This document shows positions 23,189 to 31,597 of a DNA stretch of 64,000 nucleotides, piece after piece. Position 1 is the stretch's first letter, and the number at the start of each line of letters is the position of its first letter. Under the pieces are notes generated by a model. It searched no databases, was not told where the DNA came from, and was given only the letters and a program-made list of their open reading frames with translations. The stretch covers positions 25,423 through 89,422 of the forward strand of contig CAZPIO010000014.1 in the NCBI GenBank assembly GCA_964586235.1, read 5' to 3'. Made by a program: the position numbers and the translations under genes. This DNA comes from JAUCQB01 sp964586235. Its GTDB lineage: Bacteria; Planctomycetota; Phycisphaerae; UBA1845; PWPN01.

Positions 23189-24866
23189 GCGGCTCGTACT
23201 CCGTGATGGTTACCGGCTTGACCGTCAGAACCGGCCCGTCGGCGCCGGCATGCGCGACCGTGTGGGCCAGCCAATCCGCGTCATCCCGCTTCGGGTAATC
23301 CGTGCGATAGTGGCTGCCGCGGCTTTCCGTCCGCCGCAAGGCCCCGGCGGCAATGATCTCCGCCAGATCGATCATAGACAGCAAATCCAGCGTGTCGACC
23401 AGTTCCTGGTTGCATCGCTTGCGGGCGGTGCCGACTCGCACCTCGGCGGACTCGCCTCGGATCCGACTGATCTCGTCAACGGCCGACCGGAGCGTCGTCT
23501 CCTCGCGGAAGATACCGACCTTGTCCGACATCAGGCGCCCCAGTCGCTCAACCAGCGAGTAAGACCTGCGGCCTTTGCCTGTGGCCAGGTTTGTCAGGCG
23601 CTGCCGCTCCGATGCCAGCGCGTCGTCCAACGTGCTCGCTGCGTTGTCCGGCAACACCACCCCCCTCGCATATTCACCGGCGGCTGCTCCGACGATGTGG
23701 CCGAAGACAATCGCTTCCAGCAGCGAGTTGCCGCCCAGGCGATTGGCTCCGTGAACGCTCACGCACGCGCATTCGCCGGCCGCGAAGAAACCGCTGATCT
23801 CCGTGCGGCCGTCGACGTCCACATCGATCCCGCCCATCGAGTAATGCTGAGCCGGTTCGATGGGGATCGGCTCCTCGATCGGGTCGAGGTCCGCAAACTC
23901 GGTGGCGATCTGCCGAATCCCGGGGAGACGCTCCTTGATCAGCCGGGCACCCAGATGGCGGAGGTCGAGATGCACGTAGCCCTCCTTGAAACCCCGGCCT
24001 TGCGCGATCTCGGTCTCGATCGAGCGGGCGACAATGTCCCGTGGCGCCAGCTCCATCGTCTTGGGAGCGTATCGTTCCATGAAACGCTCGCCGAGGCGGT
24101 TCACCAGGTACCCGCCCTCGCCGCGAGCTCCCTCGGTGATCAGGATGTTGGTACCAACCAGCGAGGTGGGATGAAACTGCACGAACTCGAGGTCCTTGAT
24201 ACCCGCTCCGGCCCGATAGCCCAGGGCGATTCCGCTGCCGGTATTGATCAGCGCATTGGTGCTTCGAGCGTAAACGCGGCCGTAGCCCCCCGTGGCGAAC
24301 AGCACCGCCCGGGCGGCAAACGATTCGAGTTCACCAGTAAGAAAGTTGAGGGCGATCAGGCCGCACACACGTCCGTCCTGAACCACCAGCCGGGTAACCA
24401 GGCGCTCGTCGTGGATCCGCAGACCGAGAGCCATGGCACGCTCGTAGAGCGTATGCAGCAGTGCCGCGCCCGTGCGATCCGCGGAATAGCATGTCCGGGG
24501 GAAACCCGCCCCACCAAACGGCCGCTGCGCGATCCGGCCGTCATCGAACCGCGAAAAAGGCGTCCCCCAGTGCTCCATCTCGAACACGATGCCCGGAGCC
24601 AGGTCGCACATCTTCCGCACGGCGTCCTGATCCGCGAGATAATCCGAGCCCTTCACCGTGTCGAAGGCATGCGTGGCCGGGTTGTCGTGGGCACCCTCAG
24701 GATGGTTCCCGAGGCCGGCGTTCATGCCGCCCTGGGCTGCCAGCGAGTGACTTCGCAGCGGATGCACCCGGCTGATCAGCCCCGCGTTCAGACGCGGGCA
24801 CACCTCGACCGCCGCCCGCAGACCTGCCAGCCCACCGCCAACAATCAGCAGGTCGTGCTCGATCAC
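23172..24866 (-). CDS. sdhA: Succinate dehydrogenase/fumarate reductase flavoprotein subunit
   Basis: A 564-aa flavoprotein that oxidises succinate to fumarate. The dinucleotide fold is LLIVGGGLAGLRAAVE. The covalent-FAD histidine sits in LRSHSLAAQGG. Active-site regions appear as QFHPTSL, EGARGEGG, HYSMGGIDVDVDG and HGANRLGGNSLLEA. The start is GTG at 24866, overlapping the sdhC TGA by four bases (GTGA). Fumarate reductase activity cannot be excluded. Confidence 0.94.
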   Translation of the reverse strand: MIEHDLLIVGGGLAGLRAAVEVCPRLNAGLISRVHPLRSHSLAAQGGMNAGLGNHPEGAHDNPATHAFDTVKGSDYLADQDAVRKMCDLAPGIVFEMEHWGTPFSRFDDGRIAQRPFGGAGFPRTCYSADRTGAALLHTLYERAMALGLRIHDERLVTRLVVQDGRVCGLIALNFLTGELESFAARAVLFATGGYGRVYARSTNALINTGSGIALGYRAGAGIKDLEFVQFHPTSLVGTNILITEGARGEGGYLVNRLGERFMERYAPKTMELAPRDIVARSIETEIAQGRGFKEGYVHLDLRHLGARLIKERLPGIRQIATEFADLDPIEEPIPIEPAQHYSMGGIDVDVDGRTEISGFFAAGECACVSVHGANRLGGNSLLEAIVFGHIVGAAAGEYARGVVLPDNAASTLDDALASERQRLTNLATGKGRRSYSLVERLGRLMSDKVGIFREETTLRSAVDEISRIRGESAEVRVGTARKRCNQELVDTLDLLSMIDLAEIIAAGALRRTESRGSHYRTDYPKRDDADWLAHTVAHAGADGPVLTVKPVTITEYEPRERSY

Positions 24867-25201
24867 TGACTGCTCCCGGTCACAGCGCCGGAAGAGCCGG
24901 CGTAGAAGGCCAACGTGGCGACGACGAAGAGCACAATCGCCCCCACGGTCGCCGACCAGAACAGCACTCTCTCCCGCCGTACCCCGAGATCAAACAGAAT
25001 CGTCCTGATGCCGTAGAGGCTGTGGAAGCAGAAGCACAGCAGCAGCACAATGTCCATCGAGGTCCAGATATGCCACGTTCCCAGCCCATCCTGAACCGTC
25101 GGCCCCCACCGGCCATGGGTGGCGTAACCCGTGATGAGCTTGAGCGCAATCAGGACAATCAGGACGACGCCGGTCACGCGGTGTACGAGCCAGGCAAACA
25201 T
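24863..25201 (-). CDS. sdhC: Succinate dehydrogenase cytochrome b membrane anchor
   Basis: A 112-aa anchor with three hydrophobic segments. It begins MFAWLVHRVTGVVL, containing the HRxTG motif of SdhC, and has a second histidine region (CFCFHSLYGIRTIL) suited to heme b or quinone binding. It is short and is the only anchor encoded, so it may work as a homodimer or resemble single-anchor systems. GAGGG precedes the ATG. It is the first gene of the sdhCAB-Rieske-cytochrome b cluster. Confidence 0.88.
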   Translation of the reverse strand: MFAWLVHRVTGVVLIVLIALKLITGYATHGRWGPTVQDGLGTWHIWTSMDIVLLLCFCFHSLYGIRTILFDLGVRRERVLFWSATVGAIVLFVVATLAFYAGSSGAVTGSSQ

Positions 25202-25422
25202 GCATCAGCCCTCAGAGCGTGCGCTAAAACGACAGGTTGTTCCCGCAGGATGACGCGTGACACGCCCAAACCCTCCGACGGGTAACATGCCAAAGCCCGC
25301 CGACGGGTGGCATGCGCAAGTTCGCCGCAGCGAACGCCGGCATGCTTCATGAAGAAGCCCGCATGGCGGCAGCCGCCCATCCCCGCCTCGACGACCTCAA
25401 GCCTGCGGCCGCCGATGCACCA
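25202..25422. repeat. Upstream region of sdhC with tandem GC hairpin units
   Basis: The gap between sdhC and the class III aminotransferase holds two copies of a CCGACGGGT(AA/GG)CATGC unit (25276-25317) that together form a hairpin. CATGCCA at the left pairs with TGGCATG at the right, around CCCG/CGGG. It is placed to act as terminator for the aminotransferase gene. No clear promoter hexamers for sdhC were found. Confidence 0.4.
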
Positions 25423-26787
25423 TCATAGTACCCCTACGACGTCCTGGACGACCGCCAGCCCTTCGCGAAGCCCTGCCTCATCGATCACCAGCGGCGGATT
25501 GAGCTTGATCGCACAGCCACCCACGCCCACCGGTGCAAACAGCAGCAGGCCCTTCAGCACGCAGCGCCAGACGGCCTCCCACGCCCAGTCGGGCATCGGT
25601 TCGGTCGTGCCCGGCCGGGTAAACTGCAGCGCCCCGACGAGGCCCGTCGAATCGACGTGACCGATCTTGCCCCGCGAGGCCTCCTTGATCCGACGAACGC
25701 CCTCGGCCAGCACCGGGGCGAGCCGGGCCGCGTTTTCGATGAGCTTCTCGTGCCGGATGATCTTCAGGTTAGCCAGGGCTGCGGCCGCGCAGATCGGGTT
25801 GGCCGAATGCGTGCTGGTCATCTCGCCGGGGCCGTAGATGTCCATCAGCTCGTCGGTCCCCAGTACTGCGGCCAGCGGCATACCCCCGGCGATGCCCTTC
25901 CCGCAGGCCGCCAGGTCGGGCACTACACCCAGGTGCGAGAAGCCAAACGGTGCCCCCGTCCGGCCGAAACCGGCTTGCACCTCGTCAAAGATCATCACCG
26001 CTTTGTACCGGTCGCACCATTTCCGAAGAGCCTGCGCGTAGTGCGGTGGCATAAGGGTGGCATTGCAGCCCTGGTACGTCTCGCTCATCACCCCGCACAC
26101 TGTCTCCGGATCGACGCCCTTACCCTTGAGCGCCGCCTCGAACACCTCGAAACTCGTGTCCTTCTGCCGGAAACCGTCCGGGTACGGCGCCTGCACGAAA
26201 CATGGATCATCGCCGCCGAGCCAGGCCTTCAGCGCCGGTGCCCCGCCCGCAAGCTGCGCTCCCATCGTCCGGCCGTGAAAACCGTAATCGAACGAGACGA
26301 AGACTCTCTTCCGTGGCCCGCCGACTTTGAGACCTCGTGTGCGAGCCAGCTTGATGCAGCACTCGCAGGCTTCCGACCCGGTCGTGAGCAGGAACACCCG
26401 TTTCAGCGGCGGCGGCAGCCAGCTCGACAGTTCCTCGACCAACTGGTGGCGAACCTCGGTTGCGAAACAGTACGCGTGGTAAAGCCCCTGCCCGGCCATG
26501 TCGGTGATCGCTTTGACAATATCGGGATGACCGTGCCCACAGGAGGTCACCAGCACGCCCGACGAGAAATCAAGCCACCGGTTGCCGTACGGGTCAATAA
26601 CCGTCGCGCCCTCGCCGCCCTGCCAGATGACCGGCGGCTGGCCGCCCATGCTCCGCGGCTCCATATCGCGAAGCTGCTTCAGAAACGGGACCGACTCCGG
26701 GACCGGGATCGACGTGCGAATCGTGCGATACTTGGTGCTGATCGGCTCAACCGGGTGAGGTTGCAACGGGAACTCTTTGGTCGCCAT
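25423..26787 (-). CDS. Class III PLP aminotransferase
   Basis: A 454-aa class III aminotransferase of the acetylornithine/4-aminobutyrate/glutamate-semialdehyde group. Family landmarks are DPYGNRWLDFSSGV, TTGSEACECCIKLAR, FDYGFHGRTMGA, the pyridine-binding Asp in MIFDEVQAGFGRTG, and the PLP lysine in ACGKGIAGGMPLAAVLG. It follows a Gfo/Idh/MocA oxidoreductase gene by nine bases. Such a pair fits an oxidise-then-transaminate route, for example for an amino-sugar or inositol-like substrate, but the actual substrate is unknown. Confidence 0.9.
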   Translation of the reverse strand: MATKEFPLQPHPVEPISTKYRTIRTSIPVPESVPFLKQLRDMEPRSMGGQPPVIWQGGEGATVIDPYGNRWLDFSSGVLVTSCGHGHPDIVKAITDMAGQGLYHAYCFATEVRHQLVEELSSWLPPPLKRVFLLTTGSEACECCIKLARTRGLKVGGPRKRVFVSFDYGFHGRTMGAQLAGGAPALKAWLGGDDPCFVQAPYPDGFRQKDTSFEVFEAALKGKGVDPETVCGVMSETYQGCNATLMPPHYAQALRKWCDRYKAVMIFDEVQAGFGRTGAPFGFSHLGVVPDLAACGKGIAGGMPLAAVLGTDELMDIYGPGEMTSTHSANPICAAAALANLKIIRHEKLIENAARLAPVLAEGVRRIKEASRGKIGHVDSTGLVGALQFTRPGTTEPMPDWAWEAVWRCVLKGLLLFAPVGVGGCAIKLNPPLVIDEAGLREGLAVVQDVVGVL

Positions 26788-26796
26788 CTCGAACCA

Positions 26797-28071
26797 TTAC
26801 TCCTTCGACGGAATCTCTTGCGGCGGATAATCGCGGAACGCCACGCCCGGCCGGTCGCCGTATCGGATAAGGACCTCCCGCCCGTCGGCGAGGATGCTCA
26901 TGCGGGCCGCCTCGATCACTAACTCGTTGTAGCTGCTGTTGGCGGGCGTGGCCATGAGCCCTTCGCGGTCGAGTTGCTCAACGTATCTCCGCCGTTCCGC
27001 AATACTCGCCATCGAGCCTGCCCGACCGCACGCCTCGATGATATACTCGACGCTGCGGTGTCCATATCCGACCGGCGTCAGCCCCAGCCCGCCGCAGTCC
27101 AGCATCTGGAAATAGTCAGGATTGGGCTCGGCATACAACGTGTCACCGGGGTCGCTCCCGGCCTCGGTATAGTGACAGGCCACGCCGCGATACTGATCAG
27201 AGTGCTCGATGAGCGCTGCGTCGGTCTTGCCTTGGCACCACAGGGTCATTCCTTGCCCGTTGCCGCCGGCCGCACCGGCGGGGTAGCCGATCGCATTGGC
27301 CACGCTCAGGATCGCCCCGTTCTCCCACCGCACGCGACCGTCGGTCCAGAGGAATCCTTCCCGGCCGTTGGGGTAGCGGTCCCTGATTCCAGCCACACTG
27401 ACCGACACAGGCTTCAAACCGGTGATGAACGCGACGAGATCAACGTAGTGGCAGCCGACGTACGTGAACATGTCGGTGTTCTCGCACGTACACCAGTTCT
27501 GGAAATTCGAGTCGCGGTAGTAATAGGGTTCGTGCAGATAAGCCTGCCCCAGCCTGAAATGGCCGAATCGCCCCGCTCGATAGGCCTGCCGGGCCATCAG
27601 GCTGCGGTGGTCGAACCGCTTGTGGTACTCGACTCCGACGACCAGACCGCGATCGTGCGATCGTCGGGCGATGTCGACGGCGTGCTCGTGCCGCAAGACC
27701 AACGGCTTGACCGTGCAGACGTGCAGGTCATTGTCCAGCGCCTCGCAGATCATGCGGTGATGAAGGTGATCGGGCGTTGCGATGACCGCGATACTCGCCC
27801 TCGGAGCCGCCGCCAGAACCTGCCGGTAGAGATCCGGAGACGTCGGTTGACCCGCCGCCGCATCCGGCTCGGGATGAGCGACAAAGCTCTGCCCGGGGAA
27901 CCCGCGTCTCAGCATCGGGGAGGATCGCAGCTCCGCAAGATGGAAGGGATCCTGGGAGCAAATGTGGATCTCGCCGATCCGGCCGCTTCGCTGCATGTGG
28001 AACAGCGTCGGCAGGATCTGAACCCGGACGATCATCCCGCCGCCGATAACCGTGACCTGTGGTCCTGCCAT
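26797..28071 (-). CDS. Gfo/Idh/MocA-family NAD(P)-dependent oxidoreductase
   Basis: A 424-aa sugar/polyol dehydrogenase-type oxidoreductase. The Rossmann motif is at the N-terminus (VTVIGGGMIVRVQILP). The usual IAVIATPDHLHHRMICEAL segment, the EKP-equivalent VKPLVLRHEHA and the C-terminal beta domain follow. VKP replaces the common EKP, with Val in place of Glu before the catalytic Lys. The protein lacks an export signal, unlike many planctomycete paralogues. It is the first gene of a two-gene unit with the class III aminotransferase. Confidence 0.85.
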   Translation of the reverse strand: MAGPQVTVIGGGMIVRVQILPTLFHMQRSGRIGEIHICSQDPFHLAELRSSPMLRRGFPGQSFVAHPEPDAAAGQPTSPDLYRQVLAAAPRASIAVIATPDHLHHRMICEALDNDLHVCTVKPLVLRHEHAVDIARRSHDRGLVVGVEYHKRFDHRSLMARQAYRAGRFGHFRLGQAYLHEPYYYRDSNFQNWCTCENTDMFTYVGCHYVDLVAFITGLKPVSVSVAGIRDRYPNGREGFLWTDGRVRWENGAILSVANAIGYPAGAAGGNGQGMTLWCQGKTDAALIEHSDQYRGVACHYTEAGSDPGDTLYAEPNPDYFQMLDCGGLGLTPVGYGHRSVEYIIEACGRAGSMASIAERRRYVEQLDREGLMATPANSSYNELVIEAARMSILADGREVLIRYGDRPGVAFRDYPPQEIPSKE

Positions 28072-28131
28072 TCGCGTCTACCGCCTCGCTCCGCCGCAAG
28101 CAGCTTGCCCCGTGTTCTGCTGTCCGTGTGC

Positions 28132-28150
28132 CACTGCTCTGTGAGCAGTG
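28132..28150. repeat. REP-like palindrome, copy 1 (GTGCCACTG family)
   Basis: CACTGCTC-TGT-GAGCAGTG forms a perfect 8-bp stem. Its flank and first arm (TCCGTGTGCCACTGCTCTG, 19 bases) are identical to the copy at 31505-31523. Confidence 0.55.
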
Positions 28151-28486
28151 CCCCCGTCATCGGCTTGCGGGTTTCGTCACCTTGCCATCCTTTCGATGAC
28201 TGAACCTGACGGGGGCCGGAAACCCAGTGGGTCAGATCAGATTCGCGGCAGGCTGTCATCGCCCGCGCGTCACCATCGCCGAACCGCGGGAAAGCTCGTC
28301 GACAGCGGCAAATCCAGAGCGGATGATAGGATTGCCCCGCGGCTCTTGTCAACCGCCCATGGCTTTAATTTGCGGCCGGCCCCCCGCTCGATTATCGTTC
28401 TCGCCAAAAGGTGTGACGCGCAGCGACCGCGGATCCGAGCGAAACCGTCTCAGACCCTGACCGGCTGGATGTGGAGACGCGTAGGA

Positions 28487-28530
28487 GCGGCTTGCAGCCG
28501 CGATCTATCGTCGGAGCGGTCTCTGACCGC
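28487..28530. repeat. Doublet of small GCGG hairpins
   Basis: GCGGCT-TGC-AGCCGC at 28487-28501 and GCGGTC-TCT-GACCGC at 28516-28530 are spaced 29 bases apart, each preceded by GGA and followed by GAT. They look like two units of an interspersed palindromic repeat. GAGACGCGT occurs on both sides, just before the first unit and just before the fucosidase start. Confidence 0.45.
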
Positions 28531-28569
28531 GATCACACTGCTGATCAGCCAGATGCGGAGACGCGTGCA

Positions 28570-29664
28570 ATGGCAGCGGACGAAAGCCGCCGACAGAGTG
28601 CGACCACGGATGACAACAGCGGGCAAGGCCATCAGCGACTGAGCATCGAGCGGCTCAGAGAATGGGAAAACCTGCGCTACGGGATGTTCATCCACTTCGG
28701 CATGAGCACCTTCGTCAACCTGACCGGCAAGGTGTATCACAAACCCACCGGCGAGGATCCGCCGGCCGTGTACGCCCCTGACCGCCTCGACGTGGAGCAA
28801 TGGGTCAGCGTCGCCCGCGATGCAGGGATGAAATATGCCGTCCTGACCGCCAAGCACATCGCCGGCTTCTGCCTCTGGCCAAGCGCTCATACCGATTATT
28901 CCGTAGCCAACGGCGGCAACAAGACCGACGTCGTGGAAGCCTTCGTCAGGGCCTGCGAGCGCAAGGGTGTGCTGCCGGGGCTCTACTACAGCTCCTACGA
29001 CAACCACCACCGCTGGGGCAGCCGCACGCGAAGCGACTTCGCCACCAGACAGGCCTACGAACGGCTCTTCGCCGTTCGTCCCAGATTCGGCGGCGCAAGC
29101 TGCGCCCGCGAAGATGACGATCAGCGCATGCCCTACACCACGTCGCACTACCAGGCCTTCCAGACGGCCCAGGTCACCGAGTTGCTCACCCGTTACGGCC
29201 GGATCATGGAACTGTGGATCGACCACCCGGAAGTGATGGGCCGCGGATACCGCACGTTCTTCTACCAGCACGCGACTTCGCTGCAGCCCGACATGGTCAT
29301 CATGATGAACAACGGCCTGCCCGACAGCACCGAGTACGACGTGGACTACGCCTGGCCGGCCGACCTCATGGCCATGGAAGGTGGAGCCCCGCCGCCGGAC
29401 GGCTACCGGAAATGGCGTTGCATCGAGAGGAAGATGTATTACCTGCCCGGAGAAGTCTGCGATTCAATCGCCCCCATACGGCAGGACTGGTTCTGGCTCG
29501 AGGGCGATCAGCCTCGACCGCAGGAGGACCTGCTGAAGCAGTTCCGCGCTTGCCTCGACGGTGGAGCAAACTACCTGCTCAACGTCCCCCCCGACCGCCA
29601 CGGCCGCATACCCGGCAATTTCGTCGATACCCTGGCCCGGATTCGAGGGCACATGAACATGTAG
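28570..29664 (+). CDS. GH29 alpha-L-fucosidase-like glycosidase
   Basis: A 364-aa glycoside hydrolase family 29 catalytic domain, expected to release alpha-L-fucose with retention. Family features are WENLRYGMFIHFGMST, AGMKYAVLTAKHIAGFCLWPS, GLYYSSYDNHH, and the probable nucleophile Asp in IMELWID. The later WFWLEGDQ and NYLLNVPPDRHG segments are typical. There is no signal peptide, so it probably acts in the cytoplasm on imported oligosaccharides. The ATG at 28570 has GGAG nine bases upstream. The frame is open to 28471, but that part covers the hairpin doublet. A symporter gene follows after 15 bases. Confidence 0.88.
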   Translation: MAADESRRQSATTDDNSGQGHQRLSIERLREWENLRYGMFIHFGMSTFVNLTGKVYHKPTGEDPPAVYAPDRLDVEQWVSVARDAGMKYAVLTAKHIAGFCLWPSAHTDYSVANGGNKTDVVEAFVRACERKGVLPGLYYSSYDNHHRWGSRTRSDFATRQAYERLFAVRPRFGGASCAREDDDQRMPYTTSHYQAFQTAQVTELLTRYGRIMELWIDHPEVMGRGYRTFFYQHATSLQPDMVIMMNNGLPDSTEYDVDYAWPADLMAMEGGAPPPDGYRKWRCIERKMYYLPGEVCDSIAPIRQDWFWLEGDQPRPQEDLLKQFRACLDGGANYLLNVPPDRHGRIPGNFVDTLARIRGHMNM

Positions 29665-29679
29665 ACAGGGAGTAAGCGG

Positions 29680-31446
29680 GTGTTCGGCTTCAACATCATC
29701 GACGTCGCCGTCATCACGGTGTACTTGATCGGCATCACGCTCCTGGGCGTCCGCATGGGCCGATCCGTGCGTGACTCCCAGGACTTTTTTGTCGGCGGGC
29801 GGCGGTTCGGTAAGCTCCTGGCCATATTCAGCGTCTTCGGCTCGGGCACGCATTCCGACCAGGCGGTCAGCGTCGTCTCGAAAACATACCAGGTCGGCGT
29901 CTCCGGCATCTGGTACCAGTGGCTCTACCTGTTCACAACCCCGTTCAACTGGTGGATCGCGCCCATCCTCCGCCGCTGCAGGGCGATCACCACCGCCGAT
30001 TTCTTCGAGGCCCGCTATCACCAGAGCGTTTCGCTGCTCTATATCCCGTTCGGCTTCGCGAACATGATGGTCAGCATCGGCCTGCTGCTCAAAGGGGCCG
30101 GGGCCGTCATCGGCGCCAGTGCCGGCGGCCAGGTCAGCGAAGGCTGGGCCATCGCCGCCATGACCGTCATGTTCGTCATCTACAACGTCGTCGGGGGACT
30201 GGCCGCCGCGATCGTCACCGACTTCGTCCAGGGCCTGCTGACCATCTTCTTCTCGTTCATCCTGCTGCCATTCGCCCTGTACAAGCTCGGTGGGTTCGCC
30301 GGCCTGCATTCCGGCGTGGCCGACGCCGTTCAATTGACCCAGGAGGCTCAGCCGGGTCAACCGTTTCCGAGCGTAGAGGATTTGTGGAGTCTGGCAACCA
30401 CTTCATCAACGGGTGAGATCGGGTGGTTCTATGTGATCATGCTCGCGGTCAACGGCCTGATCGGCATTGTCGCCCAGCCGCATACGATGCCGATCTCCGG
30501 CGCGGTCAAGAGCGAGCGTGAGGCCCAGATCGGCAGCGTGTACGGAATGATCATGAAGCGGATCTGCACCATCGCCTGGACGCTGCTCGGGATGTGCGCC
30601 ATCGCCCTCTACCCCGCCGTGACCAACAAGGCGGATATGGACCTGATGTTCGGGCGCCTGGCCCACGACCTGTTGCCGCAGGTGGCTCCGGGCATGATCG
30701 GGCTGTTCATCGCCTCGCTGCTGGCCTCGATCATGGCCGCTTGCGGTGCCTTTATGCTGACCTGTTCGGCCCTGTTCACCCACCAGGTCTATCGCCCGCT
30801 GATCGCCCCGGGTGCAAGCCAGCGGCATTACGTCAACGTCGGCCGAATCGCGGCTGCGCTGACTGTGGCCGGAGGCATTCTCATCGCCTGGAGACTGCCC
30901 GATGTTGTCCGCGGCGTTGAGCTCTTCTGGATGGTCTCAGCCCTGATGGCCATCCCATTCTGGACCGGCCTCTTCTGGCGCCGAGCCACCACCCCGGCCG
31001 CCTGGGCCGCGACGCTGGTCTCGTTTGCGGTGTTTTACGTGACCGATCAGGAGTGGTTCGCTCGCTGGGCCCAGGGCCACGCGAGTTTCCTTCTCTTCCA
31101 GCCGACTGCCGCGAAGATCTACCTGCCCTGGCAGATGCTGCTCTACCTGTCGGCTGGCGCGATCACCATGATCGCAGTCAGCCTCTTAACCACCCCGCCC
31201 CCCCGCGAGCGACTCGATTTGTTCTACGCCACACTCCGCACGCCCATCCAGCCGGGTGAACGCGTCCAGGAATCCCTCCGTCTGCCGCCCGGCGTGCAGC
31301 CCGCCCCGCAGCACAAGTTAATCAATCATCCCGACTGGGAAATCCAGGTCCCCACGCGACGGGGCATCCTCGGCTTCCTGCTCGCCTGGCTCATGGTCCT
31401 CGCTCTGATTGCCATCATGTGGCTGCTGGTCCGGATCGGGGCCTGA
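29680..31446 (+). CDS. Sodium:solute symporter (SSS family)
   Basis: A 588-aa SSS-family transporter with about 13 hydrophobic segments starting IIDVAVITVYLIGITLLG and the family-typical RDSQDFFVGGRRFGK. The start is GTG at 29680 with GGGAG upstream. Because it directly follows the GH29 gene, the substrate may be fucose or a fucosylated sugar, as in other planctomycete fucosidase/SSS pairs. The specificity is inference. The C-terminus (after PPGVQPAP) has one more hydrophobic segment, GILGFLLAWLMVLALIAIMW. Confidence 0.88.
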   Translation: MFGFNIIDVAVITVYLIGITLLGVRMGRSVRDSQDFFVGGRRFGKLLAIFSVFGSGTHSDQAVSVVSKTYQVGVSGIWYQWLYLFTTPFNWWIAPILRRCRAITTADFFEARYHQSVSLLYIPFGFANMMVSIGLLLKGAGAVIGASAGGQVSEGWAIAAMTVMFVIYNVVGGLAAAIVTDFVQGLLTIFFSFILLPFALYKLGGFAGLHSGVADAVQLTQEAQPGQPFPSVEDLWSLATTSSTGEIGWFYVIMLAVNGLIGIVAQPHTMPISGAVKSEREAQIGSVYGMIMKRICTIAWTLLGMCAIALYPAVTNKADMDLMFGRLAHDLLPQVAPGMIGLFIASLLASIMAACGAFMLTCSALFTHQVYRPLIAPGASQRHYVNVGRIAAALTVAGGILIAWRLPDVVRGVELFWMVSALMAIPFWTGLFWRRATTPAAWAATLVSFAVFYVTDQEWFARWAQGHASFLLFQPTAAKIYLPWQMLLYLSAGAITMIAVSLLTTPPPRERLDLFYATLRTPIQPGERVQESLRLPPGVQPAPQHKLINHPDWEIQVPTRRGILGFLLAWLMVLALIAIMWLLVRIGA

Positions 31447-31504
31447 TCACCGACGACTGCGACTCGGGTGCGTCTCTTCTTCAGTGACAGCCGGATCCGT
31501 GTGC

Positions 31505-31523
31505 CACTGCTCTGCAAGCAATG
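31505..31523. repeat. REP-like palindrome, copy 2 (GTGCCACTG family)
   Basis: CACTGCT-CTGCA-AGCAATG, a 7-bp stem with one mismatch. It lies just downstream of the symporter stop and shares 19 identical bases with copy 1. Confidence 0.5.
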
Positions 31524-31533
31524 CTCCATGTGC

Positions 31534-31556
31534 CACTGGCTGCTCGTCAGCCAGTG
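31534..31556. repeat. REP-like palindrome, copy 3 (GTGCCACTG family)
   Basis: CACTGGCTG-CTCGT-CAGCCAGTG is a perfect 9-bp stem with the same TGTGCCACTG head as copies 1 and 2. The arms differ in sequence but remain paired. Situated between the convergent symporter and sulfatase genes, it may also act as a terminator. Confidence 0.55.
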
Positions 31557-31597
31557 TGTTCTGCCGCGATGAGCCCTCACGTCCTCCACGCCGATTC

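Larger units (their letters stand above)
28072..28569. other. Intergenic region upstream of divergent oxidoreductase and fucosidase genes
   Basis: Nearly 500 bases without a convincing gene, between the divergent starts at 28071 and 28570. It contains one REP-like palindrome (28132-28150) and a hairpin doublet (28487-28530), annotated separately. The remaining sequence shows no recognisable RNA or regulatory element. Confidence 0.4.

Noticed and set aside
28132..28150. Palindrome considered as an intrinsic terminator
   Set aside because: It lies between divergent gene starts and recurs elsewhere with the same flank, so a REP-like repeat is the better explanation.
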